From: Aquamicrobium sp. LC103
Lineage (GTDB): Bacteria > Pseudomonadota > Alphaproteobacteria > Rhizobiales > Rhizobiaceae
Length of the DNA stretch: 64,000 nucleotides
Assembly: GCF_001014615.2 (NCBI RefSeq)
Contig: NZ_LBCQ02000008.1
Coordinates: 62,001-126,000 of the forward strand
Direction of reading: 5' to 3'
Both the position numbers and the translations under genes were made by a program. Below are positions 1-9,485 of this stretch, piece by piece. Within the stretch, counting starts at the first letter, position 1; each line of letters opens with the position of its first letter. Under the pieces are notes generated by a model. That model made no database searches, was not told the DNA's origin, and was given only the letters and a program-made list of their open reading frames with translations.

Positions 1-1686
1 GTGCAGGAGGAGGCATTTGCCGGCCGAAACCTCCTTGAGGCGCGAAGGTGATGTGTCGCCGGTGACGACGATGGCCGGGACCGCATAGCCGAGATGCGCG
101 CGCAACGCCTCGATCGCCTCCAGGCCTGTGGCACCATGCCTGAGGCGATAGTCGGCGATGATGAGATCGATGCTCGCCTCGCCGGTCCGCTCGGCGGTGG
201 AACGGACCCGCATGGTCTCGGCGACGGAACCGCCGGCATAAACGCGATGGCCGTCGAGCGTGAGCAGCCGGACGACTGCATCGAGAATGTCCTGCTCGTC
301 CTCGATCACCATGATGCCGAGCGGCTCGGCGCTGCCCGGTCCCAAAACAACGGGCGCCGGCGCCGGCGCCTTGCGAAGCACCGGAACCGTGATGGAGAAC
401 ATCGAGCCGTGCCCCGGGACGGAATTGAGCTTCAGTTTGTGCCGGAGCAGTTCGGCGGTGCGGCGCACGATGGCGAGACCGAGCCCCAGGCCCTGCGCGC
501 GGTCGCGCGACGGGTTCTGCAACTGCACGAATTCCTCGAATATAGCCGCGTGCTTGTCGTGCGGGATGCCGGGACCTGTGTCCCATATCTGAATCTCGAC
601 CGAGGCGCCGCGTCGACGGCAGCCCAACAGCACGCGGCCGCTTTGGGTGTAGCGGAAGGCATTGGTCAGGAGATTGTCGAGGATGCGCTTCAGCATCATC
701 GGGTCGGTGTCGACGCGTAGGTCGCATTCGACCACCCTCCATTCGAGACCCTTCTTCATAGCCGAGGCCGCGAATTCGCTGCGGAGATTGCGAAGCAGTT
801 CGCGCAGATCCACGCTCTGCCGTGCGACCGTGACGACGCCGGCGTCGAGCTTCGAGATGTCGAGCAAGGCATTCAGCAGGCCGCTGAGATTGCCGACGAT
901 GGACTTCGCCTTGCCGGCCAGATCGCTTGCCTCGCTCGAAGGAACGTCGCCGCGCCTAGCCAGCATGGCAAGGGCCGAGACCAGGAGGCTCAGTGCATGA
1001 ATCGGTTGACGCAGGTCGTGACTGGCGGCTGCGAGAAAACGCGTCTTGGCGCGGTCGGCCGCCTGCGCGCGATCACGTTCCTCCTCGAGATCGCTGATCA
1101 GTTCGACATTTTCGAGCCGCAGCCGCACCGTCTCGCGCAGCATGCGATAGGTGACGCGGCAATAATAGAAATTGATGGTCACGAGACAGGCGAGCAGGAA
1201 GAGATAGGCGTATGAGATCTCGCCGGGCATCTCGATCATGCGAAGCGCCACCGGCGCGATCGTCGCGAGGATCGAACCGACGAGCGCCGGCGGGAAGGCG
1301 GAGAGCGAGGGCACGGTGCCGCAGATGAGCCCGGTCAGGGCGACGATCGTGAAGGAAAGCAGGAACGGTTCCTCGGGCAGGAAACCGATCCAGCCGAGGA
1401 TTCCCCACAGGAGGCCCGACACCCAGGAGAAACCGGCTGCCAGCCACGCCCACCCCGTAAGCGGACCTGATTCCCTCCGTCGGTGGAAGAAGCGGCGGGC
1501 AACGAGAACACGCGCGAGAATGAGCAGATACAGCGCCGCGACCCAAGCGCCCAGCCAACCGGCGGGCGCGGCATCCCTGAGCACAAAAACTGCGGCAAGC
1601 GAAACACCCACATTGGAGGCGACGACGCCATAGGAATTGCGGTAGAGAAGCTCGACGAGGGCCTCTTTTATCTTGTCTTCCTGCAT
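1..1686 (-). CDS. Hybrid sensor histidine kinase, C-terminus cut off by window edge
   Basis: I translated this strand by hand: the frame is open from an ATG at 1686 to base 1, giving 562 residues without a stop. The first ~190 residues hold several hydrophobic membrane segments. A short linker follows, then a HisKA domain with the phospho-acceptor His in SHDLRQPIH (about residue 223). The HATPase_c domain shows an N-box (NLLTNAFRYT), a G1 motif (DTGPGI) and a GLGLGL motif. A C-terminal receiver domain begins after IMVIEDEQD and carries its Asp in LIIADYR (about 507). The window ends just before the receiver is complete. The protein would autophosphorylate at the membrane; no extracellular ligand domain is apparent, so the signal is unknown. 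It is divergent from the response regulator at 1805, its likely partner. Confidence 0.88.
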   Translation of the reverse strand, partial: MQEDKIKEALVELLYRNSYGVVASNVGVSLAAVFVLRDAAPAGWLGAWVAALYLLILARVLVARRFFHRRRESGPLTGWAWLAAGFSWVSGLLWGILGWIGFLPEEPFLLSFTIVALTGLICGTVPSLSAFPPALVGSILATIAPVALRMIEMPGEISYAYLFLLACLVTINFYYCRVTYRMLRETVRLRLENVELISDLEEERDRAQAADRAKTRFLAAASHDLRQPIHALSLLVSALAMLARRGDVPSSEASDLAGKAKSIVGNLSGLLNALLDISKLDAGVVTVARQSVDLRELLRNLRSEFAASAMKKGLEWRVVECDLRVDTDPMMLKRILDNLLTNAFRYTQSGRVLLGCRRRGASVEIQIWDTGPGIPHDKHAAIFEEFVQLQNPSRDRAQGLGLGLAIVRRTAELLRHKLKLNSVPGHGSMFSITVPVLRKAPAPAPVVLGPGSAEPLGIMVIEDEQDILDAVVRLLTLDGHRVYAGGSVAETMRVRSTAERTGEASIDLIIADYRLRHGATGLEAIEALRAHLGYAVPAIVVTGDTSPSRLKEVSAGKCLLLH

Positions 1687-1804
1687 CGTGTCCCCCCCAT
1701 GCTTTCCCGGGCCAGGCGTAAGAAGCACTTCTCTCCGGTGCAACCTGTTTTTCATAAATTGACGATCAAACGCCATATGCCGCCGCTTGAAGGAAGATGA
1801 CCGA

Positions 1805-2464
1805 ATGCACCGCCCGCTGACCGCGATTCTCGCGGATGACCACGCCATCGTCCGCGAGGGGCTGAAGCTTCTGATCTCGGCGATGGAAGGTGTATCGGCC
1901 GTCGCCGAGGCGGCGGACGGCGAGACGCTGCTCAGGCTCGTGAAAGGCAGCCGGGCCGATCTGCTGATACTTGATCTCGGCATGCCGGGCGTCGCAGGCA
2001 TTCAATTCATCTCCGACATTCGCGCGCTGGCGTCTCGGTTGAAGATCATCGTCCTGACGGCGAATATCGAGCCGAGAACGGTGCGTGCCGCGCTCGATGC
2101 CGGCGTTGACGCCTATCTGACGAAGGACGGTGATCCGACCGAACTCGCGGACGCCATTGAGGCCGTTCGGAAGGGCGAGATTTATCTCGCCCGGTCCATC
2201 CGCTTCGCGATCGACCAGCCCACGCGTCATGCCCAATTCCCGGACGAGGCGCAAATCGTCTCGCCGATCCCGTTGACGCGGCGTGAGCGACAGATCCTGC
2301 TGCTGGTCGCCCAGGGCCTGACGGCGCGCGACGTCGCCGAACGGTTGGGCATCAGTCCGCTGACGGCGCGCAAGCATCGAGAAAACCTGATGCGCAAGCT
2401 GAACCTCCACAGTGCGGCCGAGCTCACGGCCTATGCCGTCCGCCTGGGACTGCCGGCGGGCTAA
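1805..2464 (+). CDS. NarL/LuxR-family response regulator
   Basis: This 219-residue protein has a REC domain with the acidic pair D11-D12, phospho-acceptor D57 (ILDLGMPG), T85 and K107, followed by a LuxR/NarL-type HTH at about residues 155-215 (LTRRERQILLLVAQG...ISPLTARKH). An upstream in-frame TTG at 1787 is possible, but the ATG at 1805 has AAGGA about 10 bases before it, so I chose that. It is divergently oriented to the hybrid kinase across ~118 bp, a usual cognate arrangement. Two identical palindromes lie just downstream, before lysE and before the autotransporter. They have the 7-2-7 geometry typical of NarL-family sites, so these two genes are the likely targets. The last point is inference. 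Confidence 0.93.
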   Translation: MHRPLTAILADDHAIVREGLKLLISAMEGVSAVAEAADGETLLRLVKGSRADLLILDLGMPGVAGIQFISDIRALASRLKIIVLTANIEPRTVRAALDAGVDAYLTKDGDPTELADAIEAVRKGEIYLARSIRFAIDQPTRHAQFPDEAQIVSPIPLTRRERQILLLVAQGLTARDVAERLGISPLTARKHRENLMRKLNLHSAAELTAYAVRLGLPAG

Positions 2465-2542
2465 CGCGTATCGCCCACCGGCGTCAGCACGCTAACTTCT
2501 CCTTAACCACCGCAAAATTAGCCGGTGCCGAAGTCGATCGAA

Positions 2543-2560
2543 ATACGGCATCTGCCGTAT
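2543..2560. promoter_or_regulatory. 18-bp palindrome, candidate NarL-type operator (copy 1)
   Basis: ATACGGCATCTGCCGTAT is a perfect inverted repeat: two TACGGCA heptamers facing each other across 2 bp. It lies 114 bp upstream of the LysE-family start and 79 bp after the response-regulator stop. The identical element recurs at 3303-3320. NarL-family regulators classically bind 7-2-7 inverted heptamers beginning TAC. Assigning this site to the neighbouring regulator is inference. Confidence 0.6.
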
Positions 2561-2673
2561 GTCTTCATCGCGAAACCGGGCCTATCCCTCCCCGCCACCG
2601 GTGACCGGTCGCGTCATCGGTTCCGCTGGAAGCCGCCTCTCGGCGGCTGCCGGATCTCATGGGAGGAACCGCC

Positions 2674-3291
2674 ATGCCTTCGCTGGAACTGTGGGTTCCG
2701 TTCGTCCTCGCGACGCTTGCCTTCGCCTGCGTGCCTGGTCCCGCCATACTTTACATGACCGCGCAGACGGTGGCGCACGGCCGTCAGGCGGGCATCATGG
2801 CGGCGCTCGGCGTTCATCTCGGCTGCTATGTGCACATAGCCGCCGCCGCGGTTGGGCTCGCCTCGCTGATGGAGCATGCGCCGGTTGTCTTTTCGGCGAT
2901 CAGGTTCGCCGGCGCGGCCTATCTGGTTTCGCTCGGCCTTGCCATGTTCTTCGGCTGGAACCGCAAGAATGACGACGATAGCCAGCCGGTGCCGAACACG
3001 TTCCGCGACAGCATCGTCGTCGAGGTGCTCAACCCCAAGACGGCGCTGTTCTTCCTGACCTTCCTGCCGCAGTTCGTGGATGCCTCGTCGGCGATCCCGA
3101 TCGGGCTGCAATTCCTGATCCTCGGCATCGTGGTCAATCTCGTTTTCTCCATGGCCGACCTCACGGCAGTGGGCCTCGCCTCGATGACGCTGGCGCGCTT
3201 CGCTCAGGGCGGGGCCGGATGGATCGTCCCGAAAGCCTGCGGCTCGATCCTCGTCGGGCTCGGCCTCGTTCTGGCACAGCAGCATGTGTAG
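2674..3291 (+). CDS. LysE/RhtB-family amino-acid exporter
   Basis: This 205-residue, strongly hydrophobic protein matches the LysE/RhtB translocator family in length and in the N-terminal signature (FVLATLAFACVPGPAILYM, with the PGPA motif) and in ALGVHLGCYVH. A second helix bundle contains VEVLNPKTALFFLTFLP, the family's NPK motif. About six membrane segments are visible. Such proteins export amino acids or similar small metabolites by proton antiport. GGGAGG at 2660-2665 precedes the ATG at 2674, which is why I preferred it to the in-frame ATG at 2659. The gene is bracketed by two copies of the same palindrome, implying shared control with the downstream autotransporter. The substrate cannot be read from sequence. 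Confidence 0.93.
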   Translation: MPSLELWVPFVLATLAFACVPGPAILYMTAQTVAHGRQAGIMAALGVHLGCYVHIAAAAVGLASLMEHAPVVFSAIRFAGAAYLVSLGLAMFFGWNRKNDDDSQPVPNTFRDSIVVEVLNPKTALFFLTFLPQFVDASSAIPIGLQFLILGIVVNLVFSMADLTAVGLASMTLARFAQGGAGWIVPKACGSILVGLGLVLAQQHV

Positions 3292-3302
3292 CGCGGGCGG
3301 AA

Positions 3303-3320
3303 ATACGGCATCTGCCGTAT
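3303..3320. promoter_or_regulatory. 18-bp palindrome, candidate NarL-type operator (copy 2)
   Basis: ATACGGCATCTGCCGTAT is identical to the element at 2543-2560, and the three bases before it (GAA) are also the same. It starts 12 bp after the lysE stop and lies 78 bp before the chosen autotransporter start at 3398, a normal position for an activator or repressor site. Confidence 0.6.
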
Positions 3321-3397
3321 TTAGGCGGGACGGCTCCCTTTCTATCCTTCATGCAACCAACACGCGCGACGGCACTATCAGGACGAGGGCAGACCAC

Positions 3398-6145
3398 ATG
3401 AAAAGCGAAAACCGCGGCACCCGCCTTGGCGGGCTGTTGGCCTCGACGGCCGTCGCAGGCTTGTTCGTCGGTATCGCTCATGCGCAGACGACCGGTGACC
3501 CGACCGATCCAGTGACATGGCGAACGCCGGAATTCATGGCGCAGTATGGACTCGACTACACCTATGCCGATCAGGCGTATGCCAGGGGGGTGGACGGGAG
3601 CGGAGTGAAAATCGGGCTGGTCGATAGCGGAATCGACATGGACCATCCCGAATTTGCCGGCCAGGATATTCAGGGAGTGAACTGGGCCGATACCGATTGG
3701 TCAAGTGACGTTAACGGGCATGGTACCGCAGTCGCGGCGGTTATTATTGGCAAGCGGGACGACCAGGGCATGCATGGTGTCGCACCGGGAGCCAGCCTGT
3801 TCGTCGCGCCGCTTCGAAACAAACATGGTGAGCGTGATACGGATCTCATTCCCACAGGAATAACCTGGCTCGCGGACCAGGGGGTGCCTTTCATTCTCCT
3901 CGAATGGGGCTATGTGGAGCTGACCGCCCCCGAAGTAGATCCGGATGATCTCGACCCCGTGTGGCTGGATGCCTTCCGCCACGCCGTCGGGACGGGCAGC
4001 ATTCTCATTGTTCCAACGCACAATGGCGGCCGCACCGACGCCAACCTGGAATCTGGATTGCCCTATCTCTTGCCGGAGCTGGAACAGGGATGGATAGCCG
4101 TCACCGGTTATAACGATCCATATGCCAACCAATGCGGCGTCGCGAAAAACTGGTGCCTCGCAGCACCGTCGAACTACGTCTACTCAGCTCAATCCGGTGG
4201 CGGCTATTGGAGCCCGTCGGGCACCTCGCTTGCGGGACCGCATGTCGCCGGCGCTGCTGCGCTGGTTGCGCAGATGTTTCCCTATATGACTCCCGAACAG
4301 GTTCGTCAGGTCTTGCTGGGCACCGCAATCGATATCGGTGATCCCGGCGTGGACGATGTCTACGGTTACGGCTTTGTCTGTGCGGGCTGCGCGGTCGGCG
4401 GTCCCGGCAGGTTCGACTGGGGCGATTTCCATGCCGTTATCGAAAGCGGACAGAGTGTCTGGAACAATGACATCACCGGCGACGGCGGGCTGATCAAGTC
4501 CGGTGACGGCTCACTTTCCCTCTGGGGCAACAGCACCTATCTCGGCGATACCCGCATCGATGGCGGCGTTCTCGCCATCGGCGGCAGCATCGCCTCCGAC
4601 ACCTTCGTGGAACAGGAAGGCACGCTCGCGGGCATCGGTACGGTCTTCGGCGACGTGGACAATCGCGGCGCGGTCTACGCCGGCTGGAGCCGCGACGGCG
4701 GCACGCTGACCATCGACGGCGACTATCGCCAGCGCGAGGATTCATGGATGGTCGTGGAGCTCGGTGCTCCGGACGGCACCAGCCGTCTCGACGTTACCGG
4801 AACCGCCGCGATCGAAGGCGGCACGGTCGATGTGATATTCGATCCGGGCGGCTACAGCGGCGACGCGCGCCACACGATCCTGACCGCTGACAACGGCGTC
4901 ACCGGACGCTTCGACGAAGTCTGCAACTGCTATGCCTTCCTCGATTTCGGCCTCGCCTACGACCCGACCAACGTCTATCTCGATGTTGCGCGCAACGGCG
5001 TTGCTTTCGCCGATGTCGCCGCCAACCGCAACGGCGCGGCGGTCGCGGGCGGGGTCGAGAGCCTGGGTGTCGGCAACCTGCTCCACGACATCATTCTGAC
5101 GCTGAGCCCGGAGGAGGCGTCCTTCACCTTCAGCCAGCTTAACGGCGAGGTCCATCCGTCGTTGTCCGGGCTTCTCGCCACGCAAAGCAGCCTTATCGAT
5201 AGCGCCGTTTCCTCGCGCCTGCGTTCCGCCTTCGCGGACGCCGCCGCGCCCGCTTTGCCCGTGATGGCCTATGGCCCCGGCGGCCTGGAGCCTGCGCCCG
5301 CGACGACCGACCGCTTCACGGTCTGGAGCCAGGCCCTCGGCACTTGGGGCAGGCGCGACGGCACGACGGAAGCCGCCGGACTCGACCATTCGACCGGCGG
5401 CGTGCTCCTCGGCGGCGACGCGGCTATCGGCGACTTCTGGCGCCTCGGTGCTTTCGGGGGCTACAGCCACACCACCTTCGACAGCCGCGCGGCGGCCGCC
5501 TCCGGCTCGGCGAAAAACATCCATCTCGGCCTTTACGGCGGCGGTGAATGGGGCGCGCTCGCGCTTCGCGGCGGCGCGGCCTATACGTGGCACAATGTCG
5601 AGACCCGCCGCGACCGGAGTTTCTTCGGCTACCGCTACGAGTTCAGCAGCGCCGGGATAGCCGATTACGATGCCGGAACCGCGCAGATCTTCGGCGAGGC
5701 GGGCTACCGCATCTCCGCCGGAAACCTGCGCCTCGAGCCTTTCATCGGCCTTGCCCATGCAAATGTGCGGGCGGACGGCTTCACGGAATCGGGAAGCAAC
5801 ACGGCCATGAGCGCCGCTGCCTCGACCACCGCCGTCACCTTCACCACGCTCGGCCTCCATGCCGCCACCGATTTCGACGTTGGAAGCCTCGGCGTCACCG
5901 CGCGCGGCACGCTCGGCTGGCGTCACGCCTTCGGTGACACGGTGCCGACATCGAGCTTCGCCTTTGCGGGAGGTTCGTCCTTCGAGATCGAGGGCCTGCC
6001 GATCGCCCGGGACACGCTCGCGATCGAGGCGGGCCTGGACCTCGCCATCGCGCCGGCCGCCACGCTCGGTCTTTCCTATGCGGGTCAGATCGCCGAGGGC
6101 GCGCGGGACCACGGCTTCAAGGCGAACCTGGCGGTGAGGTTCTAG
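3398..6145 (+). CDS. Subtilisin-like (S8) serine protease autotransporter
   Basis: The 915-residue precursor begins with a Sec signal peptide ending near AHA-Q (residues 1-29). The S8 protease domain has a complete triad: D76 (GLVDSGID), H108 (NGHGTAVA) and S277 (SPSGTSLAGPHVAG). An Asn in PTHNGG is the likely oxyanion residue. A passenger beta-helix with an autotransporter-associated repeat (GDGSLSLWGNSTYLGDTRI) follows at about residues 360-420. The C-terminal ~270 residues alternate in the way of a 12-strand autotransporter barrel and end in Phe (AVRF). The protease should be displayed on, or released from, the outer surface. An upstream in-frame start at 3284 exists, but it overlaps the lysE end and lies before the palindrome. 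The gene is monocistronic, converging on ftsK. Its target protein is unknown. Confidence 0.93.
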   Translation: MKSENRGTRLGGLLASTAVAGLFVGIAHAQTTGDPTDPVTWRTPEFMAQYGLDYTYADQAYARGVDGSGVKIGLVDSGIDMDHPEFAGQDIQGVNWADTDWSSDVNGHGTAVAAVIIGKRDDQGMHGVAPGASLFVAPLRNKHGERDTDLIPTGITWLADQGVPFILLEWGYVELTAPEVDPDDLDPVWLDAFRHAVGTGSILIVPTHNGGRTDANLESGLPYLLPELEQGWIAVTGYNDPYANQCGVAKNWCLAAPSNYVYSAQSGGGYWSPSGTSLAGPHVAGAAALVAQMFPYMTPEQVRQVLLGTAIDIGDPGVDDVYGYGFVCAGCAVGGPGRFDWGDFHAVIESGQSVWNNDITGDGGLIKSGDGSLSLWGNSTYLGDTRIDGGVLAIGGSIASDTFVEQEGTLAGIGTVFGDVDNRGAVYAGWSRDGGTLTIDGDYRQREDSWMVVELGAPDGTSRLDVTGTAAIEGGTVDVIFDPGGYSGDARHTILTADNGVTGRFDEVCNCYAFLDFGLAYDPTNVYLDVARNGVAFADVAANRNGAAVAGGVESLGVGNLLHDIILTLSPEEASFTFSQLNGEVHPSLSGLLATQSSLIDSAVSSRLRSAFADAAAPALPVMAYGPGGLEPAPATTDRFTVWSQALGTWGRRDGTTEAAGLDHSTGGVLLGGDAAIGDFWRLGAFGGYSHTTFDSRAAAASGSAKNIHLGLYGGGEWGALALRGGAAYTWHNVETRRDRSFFGYRYEFSSAGIADYDAGTAQIFGEAGYRISAGNLRLEPFIGLAHANVRADGFTESGSNTAMSAAASTTAVTFTTLGLHAATDFDVGSLGVTARGTLGWRHAFGDTVPTSSFAFAGGSSFEIEGLPIARDTLAIEAGLDLAIAPAATLGLSYAGQIAEGARDHGFKANLAVRF

Positions 6146-6169
6146 GCGGGGCCGTCCAGTCGCACGCGA

Positions 6170-8836
6170 TCAATCCATGGCTTTGTCCGGGCGGCCGGCC
6201 ATGATTTCGCGCTTGCCGACATGGTTGGGCGCGCCGACCAACCCCTCCTTCTCCATGCGCTCGACCAGCGAGGCGGCACGGTTGTAGCCGACGCCGAGGC
6301 GCCGCTGGATGTAGGAGGTCGAGCACTTCTTGTCGCGCAGCACCACTTTGACCGCCTGATCGTAGATATCGTCGCCGTCCTCGCTCGCGATCGCTCCCTT
6401 GTCGAAGACGGCGCCCTGGTCGGCCTCGGCCTCCTCGTCCTCGCCATCGGCCGTGACGGTTTCGAGATATTCGGGGCGGCCCTGCGCCTTCAGGTGTGCC
6501 ACCACCTGCTCGACCTCCTCGTCGGACACGAAGGGGCCATGCACACGGGCGATACGCCCGCCGCCGGCCATGTAGAGCATGTCGCCCTGTCCGAGCAGTT
6601 GCTCGGCACCCTGCTCGCCAAGGATCGTTCGGCTGTCGATCTTGGAGGTCACCTGGAAGGAGATGCGTGTCGGGAAGTTTGCCTTGATCGTACCGGTGAT
6701 CACATCGACCGAAGGGCGCTGCGTCGCCATGATCAGATGGATGCCGGCTGCCCGCGCCATCTGCGCAAGGCGTTGGATCGCACCCTCGATCTCCTTGCCG
6801 GCGACCATCATCAGGTCGGCCATCTCGTCGACGATGACGACGATGTAGGGCATCGGCGCGAGGTCGATCTCCTGCTCCTCGAAGAGCGGCTCGCCGGTGC
6901 CCTTCTCGAAGCCGGTCTGCACCTGCATCACCACGGTCTCGCCCTTGTCCCGGGCGGCGGCGGCACGCTGGTTGTAGCCGTCGATGTTGCGTACGCCGAG
7001 GCGCGCCATCTTGCGATAGCGGTCCTCCATTTCGCGCACCGCCCATTTCAGCGCCGTCACCGCCTTCTTGGGATCGGTGACGACGGGGGTCAGCAGGTGC
7101 GGGATGCCGTCATAGACGGAAAGCTCCAGCATCTTCGGATCGACCATGATGAGCCTGCATTCCTCCGGCTTCAGCCGGTAGAGGATCGACAGGATCATCG
7201 TGTTGATCGCCACCGACTTGCCCGAGCCGGTCGTGCCGGCGACGAGCAGGTGAGGCATTTTGGCCAGCTCGGCGATGACCGGCTCGCCGCCGATGGTCTT
7301 GCCAAGGCAGAGCGCCAGCTTACAGCTCGTCTCGCGGAAGCCGCCGGATTCGATCAGCTCGCGGAAATAGACGGTTTCGCGCGTCTCGTTGGGCAGTTCG
7401 ATGCCGATCACGTTGCGGCCGGGCACGACGGCGACGCGCGCCGAAACTGCCGACATGGAGCGCGCGATGTCGTCCGCGAGGCCGATCACGCGGGAAGATT
7501 TCACGCCCGGCGCCGGCTCGAATTCGTAGAGCGTGACCACGGGCCCCGGCCGAACATGAATGATCTCGCCGCGTACGCCAAAATCCTCGAGCACGCTTTC
7601 CAGGAGGTCGGCGTTCTGCTCGAGCTGCTCCTGCGTCATGTAGTAGCCCTGGCCCTGCGGCGGCTCCTGCAGGAGCTCCTGCGACGGGAACTCATAGTCG
7701 CCGGAATCGGCAGGTCGCGCGGCAACGCCGACGGAAAGCTGCGGCGAGGACGACCGCATTGCCGTGAGCGGCGCGGCGGCTTCCGTGCGCTGCGGCCCGA
7801 CTTCTATCTTCCTCGTAATTGCTGCGGGGGTCGTTTCGAGCGGCGGGCTCGCTGGCGCGCGCGGATCGGCTGCAACGGCGGCCTGCGCATCAGCCAGCGG
7901 GTCGGTGGAGGGCTCGATGCCGCCATGACATTCGATCACCCGGAACAGCGACGTGATTTCTTCCGGGACGACGGGAACGGGGAAAACTCGAACCCTTGCG
8001 GCGACATGCGGCACTGCCGGTATTCGGGTCGAGGCGATCGGAGCCGGACTTTCCACCGTGATCGGGGGAATGTCGTCGGGCGATGCAAGCTCGAAGAAGG
8101 CATGGTCCGACAGATAGGGCCAATGCACGGTGTCGTCGTGCTGTCTGCTTTCGTATGGCGTAGACATGCGCACGGCATCGTCAGTCGACAGAACCGCCTT
8201 GAGCTCCGCCTCGAGTTCGTTGAAATCCGCCGTTTCCGGAACAGCCGGCAGACGTGCCGGCGCGAGCGGCGCCGGGGATGAAACGGGGATGGCGCCGAGC
8301 GGTGCAGCGACGATTTTTCCACCGGGATGGCGGCTCGCGGAAATCCTCGTCGGCGGCGCGGGGACACTGGAAGGCGCGAGAGATGTGGCTACCGGTCCCG
8401 TATTCACGGGCACCGGCCGCGATGAAGCCTGGCCGGCTCGGATTGCGTCGCCCTCGACATTGTCTTCGCCTTCCTGCGGCGAGCGGCGCTTTTCGAGATC
8501 GCTTTCCGGCGTGCGGGTGAAACGCACATTGGGCGCAAGGAAAAAATAATCCTGGTATTTGGGGTGTCCGGGGCGATCGTGCCGACCGGTTTTCAAACCG
8601 GTACTTGCACCGGCGGCATTCCCCATCGCGTTTGCTTGGGGCCTGGCGAAGAGGTCGGCATCCGTTGCACTTGTCTCGGTGCTGTGCACGGCGGTCGTGG
8701 GTTGGCCCTTTTGAGGTTGGCGCACCGGAACGGAACCAGGCTGTGACCGCATGTTCGCCGCAGCGCCGCCGGGTCGGTCTGTCCGATCCTCGGCGCTCGT
8801 AATTGGGAAGGAGAGGTTCGATCGGGGAAGTTGCAT
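6170..8836 (-). CDS. ftsK: FtsK/SpoIIIE-type DNA translocase lacking a membrane domain
   Basis: This 888-residue protein has a long low-complexity Pro/Ala-rich N-terminal half. FtsK alpha and beta (RecA-like) domains follow, with Walker A GTTGSGKS at about residue 538, Walker [12 protein letters not shown] and [13 protein letters not shown]. The C-terminal gamma winged-helix has the KOPS-reading signature ([15 protein letters not shown]). FtsK pumps DNA towards dif during cell division. The usual N-terminal four-helix membrane anchor is absent here: the first ~400 residues are hydrophilic. This is therefore the soluble type that some Hyphomicrobiales carry as a second FtsK. The start is uncertain because no clear ribosome-binding site precedes 8836. 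A different upstream frame beginning at 8940 gives ~34 protein-like residues, so an N-terminal frameshift is possible. Confidence 0.9.
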   Translation of the reverse strand: MQLPRSNLSFPITSAEDRTDRPGGAAANMRSQPGSVPVRQPQKGQPTTAVHSTETSATDADLFARPQANAMGNAAGASTGLKTGRHDRPGHPKYQDYFFLAPNVRFTRTPESDLEKRRSPQEGEDNVEGDAIRAGQASSRPVPVNTGPVATSLAPSSVPAPPTRISASRHPGGKIVAAPLGAIPVSSPAPLAPARLPAVPETADFNELEAELKAVLSTDDAVRMSTPYESRQHDDTVHWPYLSDHAFFELASPDDIPPITVESPAPIASTRIPAVPHVAARVRVFPVPVVPEEITSLFRVIECHGGIEPSTDPLADAQAAVAADPRAPASPPLETTPAAITRKIEVGPQRTEAAAPLTAMRSSSPQLSVGVAARPADSGDYEFPSQELLQEPPQGQGYYMTQEQLEQNADLLESVLEDFGVRGEIIHVRPGPVVTLYEFEPAPGVKSSRVIGLADDIARSMSAVSARVAVVPGRNVIGIELPNETRETVYFRELIESGGFRETSCKLALCLGKTIGGEPVIAELAKMPHLLVAGTTGSGKSVAINTMILSILYRLKPEECRLIMVDPKMLELSVYDGIPHLLTPVVTDPKKAVTALKWAVREMEDRYRKMARLGVRNIDGYNQRAAAARDKGETVVMQVQTGFEKGTGEPLFEEQEIDLAPMPYIVVIVDEMADLMMVAGKEIEGAIQRLAQMARAAGIHLIMATQRPSVDVITGTIKANFPTRISFQVTSKIDSRTILGEQGAEQLLGQGDMLYMAGGGRIARVHGPFVSDEEVEQVVAHLKAQGRPEYLETVTADGEDEEAEADQGAVFDKGAIASEDGDDIYDQAVKVVLRDKKCSTSYIQRRLGVGYNRAASLVERMEKEGLVGAPNHVGKREIMAGRPDKAMD

Positions 8837-8985
8837 GGATTCGATACTCGAGAATCGTCGGCGAGCCGTTTCCCGAGGAATAGGAACCGATTGGTTAATG
8901 CTTCCTTCAGATCAGGATTTTCAAATGCCGGGAATGGCAATTGGGGTCGGACAAAGGCTTGGATGGCGGCTTGCCGACGTCGAAA

Positions 8986-9007
8986 GGCCGGCGCGGTGGC
9001 GCCGGCC
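8986..9007 (-). terminator. Hairpin terminator after the small secreted protein gene
   Basis: A perfect 9-bp GC stem (GGCCGGCGC / GCGCCGGCC) with a 4-base loop lies 28 bp past the stop at 9035. On the minus strand it is followed by only three T residues. It is a strong hairpin but a weak U-tract. Confidence 0.55.
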
Positions 9008-9034
9008 GAGCTTCGCGAACGTTCCGAGCTGCGC

Positions 9035-9277
9035 TTATTTCAGTTCCGCGAGCATGTCGTCATAGAGCTTGCAGGCACCTTCGAGGTCGGAGACCGCCTG
9101 CGTTTGGGCTGCGGAGAGCTTCTGAGCGAGTTCCGCGGCCTTCTGGGGATCCTTCGTCGCCAGTTCCTGCATTTTCGTGGAGAGCTCCGTCGCTTTCGAC
9201 TGCGCATCCTCGGCGGTGCAAGCAAGAGCGGGGGAAGCAATCAGGGCAATGGTCAGCGCAAGAAATGAAGCTTTCAT
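9035..9277 (-). CDS. Small secreted helical protein
   Basis: This 80-residue protein has a clear signal peptide (MKASFLALTIALIASPALA) ending before C20. The mature part is a predicted amphipathic helix pair rich in Ala, Gln, Lys and Glu (STKMQELATKDPQKAAEL), with two cysteines that could pair in the periplasm. The leader could also be read as a lipoprotein signal, because ALAC resembles a lipobox. GAGGAT lies 4-5 bases before the ATG, and a hairpin follows the stop, so it looks like a real monocistronic gene. I do not recognise the family. Similar small signal-peptide helical proteins are common and uncharacterised in Hyphomicrobiales. Confidence 0.75.
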   Translation of the reverse strand: MKASFLALTIALIASPALACTAEDAQSKATELSTKMQELATKDPQKAAELAQKLSAAQTQAVSDLEGACKLYDDMLAELK

Positions 9278-9485
9278 TAGTATCCTCGTAGATAATCTGC
9301 CATGAACGGCCAGGATGCTCTAAACCGAAACAATTGGGGTTAGAAAGATACCCGCAGTCACATAGTGTGTATTCTCGCAACATCGAAACGGGGGTTGGCT
9401 CGACTTCGACGCGGGCGGCCGATGTCGGGCATGAAGACACGGACATGCATCGTTCGACGGGCTCGGTTCCTCCGTTGAAGCCGCG

